A stretch of 64,000 nt of DNA from JBCCAG01 sp050331115 (GTDB lineage Bacteria; Cyanobacteriota; Cyanobacteriia; CAKZMO01). The stretch is from NCBI GenBank assembly GCA_050331115.1, contig JBHJHD010000029.1:48036-112035 (forward strand), in the 5' to 3' direction. The notes under the pieces are model-generated. The model did not search any database. It worked only from the letters and a program-made list of their open reading frames with translations, and was not told where the DNA came from. Shown one piece after another: positions 44,108 through 52,253 of this stretch; the stretch's first letter is position 1, and the number at the start of each line of letters is the position of its first letter. Position numbers and translations under genes: made by a program.

Positions 44108-44649
44108 AGATAAACCTCGGCGTCCTTAAAGCGCTGACCGGCCAGATCTTTTTTTGATATAACGGGCGGCTCTACCGTGGGCCAGCGAATCGCCAAATCA
44201 GGATCGTCCCAAAGGATTGAGCGCTCGTGCTGCGGCGCGTAGAAGTCGGTTGCCTTATACAGCACCTCAGCGACGTCTGAGACCACTAAAAAGCCGTGGG
44301 CGAAGCCGGGGGGCACCCAGAGCTGGTGCTTATTCTCGGCCGACAGTAGCTGCCCCACCCACTGACCGTAGGTCGGAGAGCGCTTACGAATATCGACGGC
44401 TACATCGTAGATTGTGCCTAGAACGGCGCGAACCAGCTTGCCCTGAGCCTGCTCAATTTGATAGTGCAGACCGCGCAGCACGTGCTTAGCAGATCGAGAG
44501 TGATTATCCTGCACAAAGGGTAGCTTGACGCCCACTTTATCGATAAAAGCTTGCTCATTGTAGCTTTCGAAGAAGAAACCGCGATCGTCCCCAAACACTT
44601 TAGGTTCTATTAAAATAACCTCTGGGATATCTGTCGGCGTAACGTTCAT
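44104..44649 (-). CDS. rfbC: dTDP-4-dehydrorhamnose 3,5-epimerase
   Basis: 181 residues, a cupin-fold epimerase. FGDDRGFFFESYN near 20 and QDNHSRSAKHVLRGLHYQ near 47 hold the active-site histidine. WVPPGFAHGFLVVSD near 113 is typical. I used the ATG at 44649; 31 upstream in-frame residues are not conserved. It is first in the minus-strand rhamnose block. Confidence 0.94.
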   Translation of the reverse strand: MNVTPTDIPEVILIEPKVFGDDRGFFFESYNEQAFIDKVGVKLPFVQDNHSRSAKHVLRGLHYQIEQAQGKLVRAVLGTIYDVAVDIRKRSPTYGQWVGQLLSAENKHQLWVPPGFAHGFLVVSDVAEVLYKATDFYAPQHERSILWDDPDLAIRWPTVEPPVISKKDLAGQRFKDAEVYL

Positions 44650-45081
44650 TATTCTCTGATATATAAGGTTAGGTATACCGGCATCAGCGCGATTATTAGA
44701 CGATATAAATTGCGGCGGCAAAGCAGAAGGCTGCAGAAGCAAAGCGTCGCAGAATCAGGCTAGATATATAGGCGTTAAAGAACTAATTTTTATTTGTATT
44801 GAAAAGGCAGCACTGGGCTTAATACAACGTTAGTGTGAGAGTTGCTGGTATGCCGTCTTACTGAGCTGAGACAGCGTAGTTGAGACAGAGCTTACCGCTA
44901 GGCGCTAAATAATATATAGCTGGGCTTAGCACTAAGGTTCCCAACCGTTCTGTGTGAATTATCAGCGATTGAAGGGGATTTGCCGCTATTCCTATATAAC
45001 CTTCACCCCCGCTTTACAGGAAAAATGCGGCATTTATAGCCTATATGAAGGCCTGGGGGATGGCTCGCACGTCTATAAAAG
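44650..45081. other. AT-rich spacer before the rhamnose operon
   Basis: 432 bases with no gene seen. It should hold the rfbC promoter (minus) and the end of the lipoprotein unit. Several TATATA-like runs occur (near 44764 and 44910), but none has a convincing -35. Confidence 0.5.
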
Positions 45082-45828
45082 CTATTTTAGATAATGCTTC
45101 GGGCTCAGGGGCATCGTGGTTCGGCTCGCCGCCGCCGACTGGCTAAGATCGCCGGCTGTACCCCTAGTTGGCGTCACGGTGACTGCAGGCTGGCGATCGC
45201 TGATGCGAATAGCGCTGTTTGCCTCCTTGAGGGCATCGGCTGAAAGGGTTGCAGGGGCGGGAATGTTGACCCCGGTGCGCGCTGCTAAATACTTTTCTCC
45301 GTCCGCGGTTTGCCAGGCGGCTTCTGACGTCTCTGCCAAAGCGGCTGAGCTGCGTGAATTGCGGCTATTGACGGGGCCCAGGGTCGCAACGAAGGTAACC
45401 TCGGAGGACGGCGCTAGCGCGGTATCGAGGGTAGCCTGATTGATTTGCCAAGGTTCCTGGGGTGAGGCCAGGCCGTCCGACCGCCAAATCTGGAGCGTCA
45501 CCTGCCATTCACCGTTGGAGACCGGCGACAGCTGGCGGTCAAGCAGCGCATAGGTCTCAGTAACCCCGGAGCCTGCACCAAAGCTTCGCATGGCCGCAAC
45601 GCTTAGAGTTGCCCCGTCGAGCGATGTAGCCTCCCCCGATACAAGATAGCTGCCCATCTGGCCTGAGGGTTCAACGTTTCGGATGGCCAGGCTCGCAGCG
45701 CTGCTAGACGTCAGCATAGTGGGGCTGAACGTGCATCCTGGCAATAGGATTAGCGCTGCAAAACTGAGAAAAGCGAGGTAGAGGGAACAGTGGCGAAGCG
45801 CCTGCTTAGCGTAGCTTATTATACTCAT
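45082..45828 (-). CDS. Hypothetical lipoprotein beside the cellulose operon
   Basis: 248 residues. The hydrophobic N-terminus ends in a lipobox LLPGC with C32, so it is a predicted lipoprotein. A beta-rich domain follows (IRNVEPSGQMGSYLVSGEATSLDGATLSVAAMR), then a low-complexity A/S/T tail. I recognise no family. It is divergent from the cellulose operon, with repeat copy C 51 bases upstream of its start. An envelope role in the same system is a guess from position. Confidence 0.6.
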   Translation of the reverse strand: MSIISYAKQALRHCSLYLAFLSFAALILLPGCTFSPTMLTSSSAASLAIRNVEPSGQMGSYLVSGEATSLDGATLSVAAMRSFGAGSGVTETYALLDRQLSPVSNGEWQVTLQIWRSDGLASPQEPWQINQATLDTALAPSSEVTFVATLGPVNSRNSRSSAALAETSEAAWQTADGEKYLAARTGVNIPAPATLSADALKEANSAIRISDRQPAVTVTPTRGTAGDLSQSAAASRTTMPLSPKHYLK

Positions 45829-46401
45829 ACTGTTTGGGCGGTAATGATTTCAGCGCTTTTGATAACGGAGCCGATATAGCAAGCGTCCTGATGCATTAGG
45901 GCATTTGCGCGCCTAGCTGCCTACGAGATATCGAGGCTTCGAGTCAATCGCGTCTTCCTAGGCAACTGGGTCAACGCAATAAAGGGTTAGCGAGCCTTTA
46001 AAAAGGGGAAAGATAACCGTAATTTTGGACTTAGTCTATTGTAGAGATATGCCCTGATAGGATGTTCGTTTCTAAGCCTATGTGAGGTTGGCAAAGGCGG
46101 CGGGGTCGCTATCCCTATTCTCAAGTTGACGGGAATTTATCAGGATGTCTCTCAAAAATTTTTTAAGAGATTAGAGCCGTAGCTTGCCCAGTGGAGATAG
46201 TGCTGAAAGCACTGATTTCGCAATACAATTTGGCCAAATTTTCACGGCAAAAATCAGGTTTAAAATTTAAAGGCTCAAATCAGCGAAGTGACTTTAAAGA
46301 AAATCTATATTAGGTTTTGATGAACTGCCGCTGATCATGCGGACGCAATCATTTCTTGGCGTTATTAGGGAGTGAATACATAGCCTGAATTAGCAAATCC
46401 G
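45829..46401. other. Divergent promoter region of lipoprotein and cellulose operon
   Basis: 573 bases with no gene. Repeat copy C fills 45879-45980. The rest is AT-rich, especially 46140-46330, where the cellulose operon promoter should lie. I cannot place -10 or -35 elements confidently. Confidence 0.5.
45879..45980 (-). repeat. Structured dispersed repeat, copy C
   Basis: On the minus strand: ATTGCGTTGACCCAGTTGCC, a variable middle, CTCGTAGGCAGCTAGGC, then GCAAATGCCCTAATGCATC. CCCAGTTGCCTA pairs with TAGGCAGCTAGG with one mismatch. The second hairpin (GCAAGCGTCCTGATG with CATTAGGGCATTTGC) has one mismatch and several G-T pairs. Confidence 0.75.
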
Positions 46402-48336
46402 ATGCCTAGCCCCTCTCACACCAGTGATTCGATTGCTTATTTAACCTGTATAGGATTGGGATTTTTTACGACTGCGGCTCAGCCCGCCCGCGCCGACGTC
46501 GTCAATTTAGACCGCGACTTAGGCCGCGACGGCCATTCGCTCGGCCTCGACATCGCTCAGCTCGATCCGCTCGGCTCCGCTGCTGCTGGACCCTGGACGG
46601 AGCAGGCTTTCTTTGAGGGAGCTTCGCCAACGCCCGGGGGAATGCAGGAGCTCCTGCTGCCTACCTTTGATCAACCTGCTGCCTCAGCGCCTTACCGATC
46701 ATCGATTCTCGCGCTACACCTTGAAGACGGTCCTTTGCTCGGCAGCGATCCTGAAGATGATACTGCCCTAGCTCGGGCGATCGCGCCCCAGTACTTTGAT
46801 CCGGCTGCTCCATTTGCCCTGCAGGCGCTGCCGCTAGAGAGTCCGATCACCGCGACTGCAGCTCAATCGGTTGAGGCCTATGGGCAGCCTGAGTCTACGT
46901 CTGGAAGAAGTTTTATCGACGGGCGAACTAGCCTGCCGGTCGCCAGTTCGCCGACCCTAATGGCGCTCCCTCAAGCGCCCCAGGGCTGGCCGCCTGTAAG
47001 CGCTGCGGAAAGTGCTGCGGACGATAGAGCCGCGGGTAGTGATCTCGCCTACCAGGTGATTGCGACCCCGCCGCCAATTCCTATGGTTACTGTTCCGTCT
47101 CTGGGAGAAGATGCAGCAGCCCAAGCCGAGCCCTCCGTCTTCAATCCTGCGGACCGCTTCCCGTACCCAGCCGCGATCGCAGCTCCAACGGCGCTGGCGG
47201 GGATTGAGGTCATTGAAGATGTTCCGTCTGGCCTAGTGGAAATTGCTCAGTCGCCGCTGCCCGACGCGCGGCCTGCTGATATCCCCGTCACTGAGGCCGC
47301 AGGCGCAATGGCGCAGGCCGTCGAGACGACTCCAGTCTCCAGCCAGGCCGCCGATTTGGCCAACCCAAACCGGGCCCTGACCGACCCCATCCTCAATTTC
47401 CAGGCCGCTTTCCTCTATCAGGACGACGATCTGTCGGCTCGGGGGCGACTCACGGGGATTTATCCCATCACCTCTTATTTGCTGGTTGGCGGGTCTCTTG
47501 ACTTAACGGAGGGTGACGCTTTCGTCGACTCTGAACTGGAGGGCGTCAACATCAACGAACTCTATGTGACCGTCGCGCCACCCAGCATTCCAAATCTGCG
47601 GTTTACTCTAGGCCAGGTCGACCTCACCTCGTACTTCGATCGCAACAGCTTTGCAAAAGACGCGGTTACCCATTTCTTTAACCCGATTTTTCAGACCAAC
47701 CCGGCCCTAGCCACCAGTGGCCTCGGGTCCCGCCAGGGCATTGTAGCTAACTGGGCGGTGACCGACGACGTGCGGCTGGCGGTGAGTGGATTCTCATCGG
47801 ACCGCAGCATCAGCGAGTTTGAGCTAGACGCCGTGGCTACCGAGCTGGGGGTTCGCGTCGGCAACGGCATTATTCGCGCCACCTACATCAACGGTCAAGA
47901 TTCGGGGGCGGACGATGGCCCTGCCGACATTTTTAGCCTCGACCGGGGAGATGGTGACTTTGGCATCGAGGAGGGCGATCGCGAAGAGGCGTTTGGCCTT
48001 AACGCCGAGTACTTCATCCCTGAAATCAACCTCGGCCTGTTCGCGCGCTATGGCCACTACAACAACCGAGACGCCGACTTCGACGCCGACACCATCAGCG
48101 GCGGCTTCAACTTTCTAGACGTATTCATCGACCGCGATCGCCTCGGGCTAGCCTATGGCCAAAACCTGCTCGGCAGCGACGATGATGATATCGAAAATAC
48201 CGATGCCCTAGAGCTGTTCTACGACATCCCAATTCGACGCAACCTGCGGGCCGGCTTCTCTCTACAGCAGCGGGATGACTTCAGCGAGACCGTCGTCGGA
48301 TTTCGCATCAGAAGCGATTTCAACATCCTGCCCTAG
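46402..48336 (+). CDS. Outer-membrane porin-like barrel protein of the cellulose operon
   Basis: 644 residues. A signal peptide ends near ARA (about 31). Residues 32-325 are low-complexity, A/P/S-rich and probably disordered. From about 330 on, the sequence turns into alternating amphipathic strands (FQAAFLYQDDDLSARGRLTGIYPITSYLLVGGSL, ending FVDRDRLGLAYGQNLLG... VVGFRIRSDFNILP), as in porins. It is the first gene of the cellulose cluster, 94 bases before the TPR gene. I infer it supplies the export pore that BcsC has as its C-terminal barrel. Confidence 0.72.
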   Translation: MPSPSHTSDSIAYLTCIGLGFFTTAAQPARADVVNLDRDLGRDGHSLGLDIAQLDPLGSAAAGPWTEQAFFEGASPTPGGMQELLLPTFDQPAASAPYRSSILALHLEDGPLLGSDPEDDTALARAIAPQYFDPAAPFALQALPLESPITATAAQSVEAYGQPESTSGRSFIDGRTSLPVASSPTLMALPQAPQGWPPVSAAESAADDRAAGSDLAYQVIATPPPIPMVTVPSLGEDAAAQAEPSVFNPADRFPYPAAIAAPTALAGIEVIEDVPSGLVEIAQSPLPDARPADIPVTEAAGAMAQAVETTPVSSQAADLANPNRALTDPILNFQAAFLYQDDDLSARGRLTGIYPITSYLLVGGSLDLTEGDAFVDSELEGVNINELYVTVAPPSIPNLRFTLGQVDLTSYFDRNSFAKDAVTHFFNPIFQTNPALATSGLGSRQGIVANWAVTDDVRLAVSGFSSDRSISEFELDAVATELGVRVGNGIIRATYINGQDSGADDGPADIFSLDRGDGDFGIEEGDREEAFGLNAEYFIPEINLGLFARYGHYNNRDADFDADTISGGFNFLDVFIDRDRLGLAYGQNLLGSDDDDIENTDALELFYDIPIRRNLRAGFSLQQRDDFSETVVGFRIRSDFNILP

Positions 48337-48429
48337 CTGAGGGCCACGGAGCGCCCTGAGCACACCCATATATCAATTGCTAATCAACACATTGTTAACC
48401 CAACTATACGTAATTCACTAATTCACGCT

Positions 48430-50751
48430 ATGAAATGGAAAGCATCTGTGACGCGTCGGGGGCGATCGTCCCTGCTGGGAACATTGCTCGGCATCGGTCT
48501 ACTGAGCCACGGGCTCGCGATTATTCCCATGGCGCTCTGGGTCGAGGTGAGCGCCCAGGCCGCCTCTGCTTCCGTGGCTCAAGGCTACACCTACCTCAAC
48601 CGCGGCTGGGTTGACGGGGCCATCGAAATTTTTCAGCGGGCGCTGCGGGCTAATCCCCAGTCGGTCAATGCTCAAATGGGTCTGGCGATCGCCTACCGCC
48701 GGGCCGGTCGGGACGCCGATGCGTTTCAGGCTTATCAGAATGTGGTCGCCCTCGACAGCGACAACCAGCTGGCGCTCTACGCCTTGGGCATTTTGGGGGG
48801 CTACCGGCCCGAGTGGCAGACCCAGGGCATAGAGGCCCTGACCCAGCTCTTGCGCCTCGACCCCAACAGCGCCGAGGCCCGCCAGCAGCGGGCGCTGCTC
48901 TACCTATACCAGGGGCAGTTTGAGTCGGCGATCGCTGACTACTCAGCGGTGCTGCAGAGCGGCCCCTCCCCAGAAGCTCTGGCGGGCGCTGCCCAGGCCT
49001 ATACCTACAGCGGCAACCACGCCCAGAGCGTAGCGCTGTTCGAGCGCTACCGGGCCACCGGAGCCACCCTAAGCCCCAGCGAGGCGATCGCCTACGGTCT
49101 GGCGCTTAGGGAGACGGGGCAGAGCGCCCAATCCGTGGCTATTCTAGAGCAGGCCCTGCGCAACGAACCGCCGCAAACCAGCCGCAGACTGCAGCTGCAA
49201 GGGGCGCTGGCTTCGGCCTACGCCGCTAACGGTCAGGTGGGTCAGGCCGCCGCCGTCCTAGCCCCGCTGCAGAGCAGGGGCGACACGCGCCTAATCCTGG
49301 CCCGGGCCTACATGGACATCGCGCGCTACAGCGGCGACACCGCCTATGAACAGGCGGCCGCGGCGCTCTACCGCAACGTGCTTGGCGACCCCGCCAACCT
49401 CACCGCAGGCCGGGCGCGGGAAGCGGCGAATGCCCTCAGCGGCATTTCGGGGCAGCAAACCGTAGCGCTAGGGGTCTATCGTCAGCTCGCTCAGCAGTAC
49501 CCAGGCGATGTCGAAATTCAGGTGCGGCAGGCGCTGCTAGAGCAGCAGACCCAGCAGATCTCGGGTGAGGCCCTAGCGGCGCGGCTGCTAGAGCTCACGG
49601 CGTCGGCCCAGCCCAGTGAGCAACAGACCATCGCCCGCAGCCTGGTGCAGATTACCTCCCCCGATCCGGCGCTGCTGCCGGTCTACGGCCGGCTGGCCCA
49701 GTCCGGCGTTGACGAGCCCTTCCTCTATTACCGCGCGGCGCAGATTTTGATCGCCCAGGGGAACTACAGCGCCGCCCGCGATGCGATCGCCGTCTTTGCC
49801 AGCGCCCAGTCGAGCCAGGTCCAGAGTCAGCCCTTAGACCAGCTGCTGCTGGCCGATATCGACCGTCGAGAAGGGAACCTAGAGGCCAGTGCCCAGCGCT
49901 ACCAGTCGGTGGTGGCCCAGCGGCCCGAGCGCCAGGTATTGACCGGTGCCCTACAGGGGCTCGCCACCGTGCGGGCGGAGCAGCGCCAGTTTGACGAGGC
50001 TATTGCCCTCTACGACCAGATTATTGCGCTAAACCCTCAGGATGAGTCGAAGCAGCTGGGCCGCGCCAGCTTGGCCTACGGATCTGACCAGATTACCGAG
50101 GCGGAGGCAGAAGCCGTCCTCGCCCAGTGGCTCTCTCGCCACACCGCATCAGAAGCGCCGCCGGAGCTGTTCAGCCTAGCGGGCGTTCTGCCGGCGTCAG
50201 CGACCCGCGAAGCGCTGTACAACCAGCTGCTGACCGTAGATTCGGCCAACATTCCGGTACAGATTCGCAGAATTCAGCTGGTGGCCAGCCGCGATCCAGA
50301 CGCGGCGCGGGCCCAGGTGGAGCAGCTGATTGCCAACAACCCGGACGACCTGAATGCCTACTTTGTGCGCGGCCAGATTGCGCAAGATTTGGGCGATCTG
50401 AGCGATGCCAGCAGCGCCTATACTGCAATTCTTGAGCGCAACCCCGACAACCTGGGGGCACTGCTGGCCCTGGGCGGCGTTGAGTTTCAGCGCCGGCGCT
50501 ACGACGCGGCGCAGCGGGTCTACAACCAGGCGCTTGACCTCGACCCCGGAAACCCCACCGCTCGGCGATCGCTGGCGGGGCTTAATGCGGCTCAGGGCAG
50601 GCGGCTGGCAGCGCTCAACCAGCTTGAGGACCTGCAGTCAGAGCAGGCGGCCCAGGGCAGCGCCGACCCCGAGGTCGCGATCGAAATGCAGCGCATCCGC
50701 GAAGGCTTCTTGCTGCAGCGCGGCATCGAGCCGCCCTGGGAACGGTTTTAG
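48430..50751 (+). CDS. TPR scaffold protein, BcsC-like without barrel
   Basis: 773 residues. After an N-terminal hydrophobic segment (about 18-45) almost the whole protein is tetratricopeptide repeats: clear units start at YTYLNRGWVDGAIEIFQRALRANP near 53 and NLGALLALGGVEFQRRRYDAAQRVYNQALDLDP near 673. BcsC is a periplasmic TPR scaffold fused to an outer-membrane barrel and is about 1150 residues. This protein stops after the TPRs. The separate barrel gene upstream may complement it. The adjacent bcsZ, bcsB and bcsA genes support a cellulose export role. Confidence 0.8.
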   Translation: MKWKASVTRRGRSSLLGTLLGIGLLSHGLAIIPMALWVEVSAQAASASVAQGYTYLNRGWVDGAIEIFQRALRANPQSVNAQMGLAIAYRRAGRDADAFQAYQNVVALDSDNQLALYALGILGGYRPEWQTQGIEALTQLLRLDPNSAEARQQRALLYLYQGQFESAIADYSAVLQSGPSPEALAGAAQAYTYSGNHAQSVALFERYRATGATLSPSEAIAYGLALRETGQSAQSVAILEQALRNEPPQTSRRLQLQGALASAYAANGQVGQAAAVLAPLQSRGDTRLILARAYMDIARYSGDTAYEQAAAALYRNVLGDPANLTAGRAREAANALSGISGQQTVALGVYRQLAQQYPGDVEIQVRQALLEQQTQQISGEALAARLLELTASAQPSEQQTIARSLVQITSPDPALLPVYGRLAQSGVDEPFLYYRAAQILIAQGNYSAARDAIAVFASAQSSQVQSQPLDQLLLADIDRREGNLEASAQRYQSVVAQRPERQVLTGALQGLATVRAEQRQFDEAIALYDQIIALNPQDESKQLGRASLAYGSDQITEAEAEAVLAQWLSRHTASEAPPELFSLAGVLPASATREALYNQLLTVDSANIPVQIRRIQLVASRDPDAARAQVEQLIANNPDDLNAYFVRGQIAQDLGDLSDASSAYTAILERNPDNLGALLALGGVEFQRRRYDAAQRVYNQALDLDPGNPTARRSLAGLNAAQGRRLAALNQLEDLQSEQAAQGSADPEVAIEMQRIREGFLLQRGIEPPWERF

Positions 50752-50805
50752 ACGCCGCATCCCGCTCCGAGTCCCTGTAACCCGTCCATCGCTGAGGTAA
50801 TCGAG

Positions 50806-52113
50806 ATGGCTATCGATCGACGACTGCTCGCTGGCCTCGCTGTGGCTGGCCTCGCCGTTACTCTCGTCAGCTGCAGCGGCCCCTCTAAGTCCCCCGAGCC
50901 TGAAGCCCCGGTAGCGCCTGCCCCTGAATCAGAGGTCAGCGCGGCTCCAGACTCGGCTGAAGCCCGGCTGAAGCAAATGGCGGAAAGCTGGCAGGCCTAT
51001 AAGCAGCAGTTTATCCAGGCCGATGGTCGGGTGATCGATCGGGAGGCCCGGGATCGCACCGTGTCTGAGGGGCAGGCTTATGCTCTCTTGAGAGCGGTGA
51101 TGGCCGACGATCCGGCCACCTTCGCCGTAGTGCTCAACTGGTCTGAAAACAATCTTGGCGTGCAGGCGGAAGGGGGACGACCCCATCAGCTCTGGGCCTG
51201 GCAGTGGGGGAAAGACGATGCGGGGCAGTGGGGCATTTTAGACCCCAACTTTGCGAGCGACGCTGACCTCGATGCCGCTACCGCCCTGATTTTGGCCGCT
51301 CGGCGATGGAATCAGCCCCAGTACCTCGATTTGGCCCAGGCCAAGCTCGCCGACCTATGGGCTCTCTCAACCCTTGCGGTGCCCAATTATCAGCCGTCAG
51401 AAGACAGGTCTACCCAATTGGGCTTTGGCGATCGCTATTTTCTGCCGGGGCCAAGGGAAGCCTTTCAGCCGACCCCCAACCAGGTGTATCTCAATCCCTC
51501 CTACCTCGCGCCCTACGCCTTTCGGCTGTTTAGCCAGGTTGACCCAGGTCACGACTGGCTGTCGCTGGTGGACAGCAGCTACGACGTACTCACTGAGTCT
51601 GCCGAGGTTTCGGCGGTTGGGCTACCGAGCGACTGGGTTGCCCTCGATCTGGCGACGGGGCGCTACAGCGCAGTTGCGCCCTCGACCGGGCTGCGCAGCC
51701 GCTACGGTTTTGACGCCTACCGGGTATGGTGGCGCGTCGCCCTCGATGCGTCCCTGGCCCAAGAGCCCAGGGCAGCCGCGTACCTCGACGAGCATTTACC
51801 ACCGCTGGTGGGGCGCTGGCAGGCCGCCGGCCAGATTCCGGCGGAGATTGGCCTAGAAGGCAATGCCCTGGTGGATTATGACGCTCCCGCCCAGTACGGC
51901 ATGCTCTATCCGGCGCTGCAGCAAGTCGCGCCAGAGGTGGCCGCCCAGGTTTTCAGCCAGGCACTGTGGCCTATCTATCGGGGCGGTATTTGGGGGGCAG
52001 ATACGGCCTATTACACTCAAAATTTGATCTGGCTCGGCCTGTATCCCCTCTCGGCGTTAGAGAGCCTAGATTGGCAGATCGACTCAGCCGATCAGGATTT
52101 TGCTGAATCGTGA
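50806..52113 (+). CDS. bcsZ: Glycoside hydrolase family 8 endoglucanase (BcsZ-like), lipoprotein
   Basis: 435 residues. The N-terminus ends in a lipobox before C24 (TLVSCSG), so it is probably membrane-anchored rather than free periplasmic as in E. coli. GH8 motifs are TVSEGQAYALLRAVM with the acid E88 and FASDADLDAATALILAARRW with D152 and D154. BcsZ trims beta-1,4-glucan and is needed for normal cellulose assembly. It lies 54 bases after the TPR gene and 140 before bcsB. Confidence 0.88.
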   Translation: MAIDRRLLAGLAVAGLAVTLVSCSGPSKSPEPEAPVAPAPESEVSAAPDSAEARLKQMAESWQAYKQQFIQADGRVIDREARDRTVSEGQAYALLRAVMADDPATFAVVLNWSENNLGVQAEGGRPHQLWAWQWGKDDAGQWGILDPNFASDADLDAATALILAARRWNQPQYLDLAQAKLADLWALSTLAVPNYQPSEDRSTQLGFGDRYFLPGPREAFQPTPNQVYLNPSYLAPYAFRLFSQVDPGHDWLSLVDSSYDVLTESAEVSAVGLPSDWVALDLATGRYSAVAPSTGLRSRYGFDAYRVWWRVALDASLAQEPRAAAYLDEHLPPLVGRWQAAGQIPAEIGLEGNALVDYDAPAQYGMLYPALQQVAPEVAAQVFSQALWPIYRGGIWGADTAYYTQNLIWLGLYPLSALESLDWQIDSADQDFAES

Positions 52114-52253
52114 TTGGTTTGCCTAGGTTTTTCGCCCAAGTTTTTCGCTCAAGTTTTTAGTTGCTTACAGCGGCTGCCGTCCCACGACCAGCCATTACAG
52201 GGTGCCATGACTGAATTTATGCCTTGTCCATATCGTCATAAAGTCCTGTGTCT

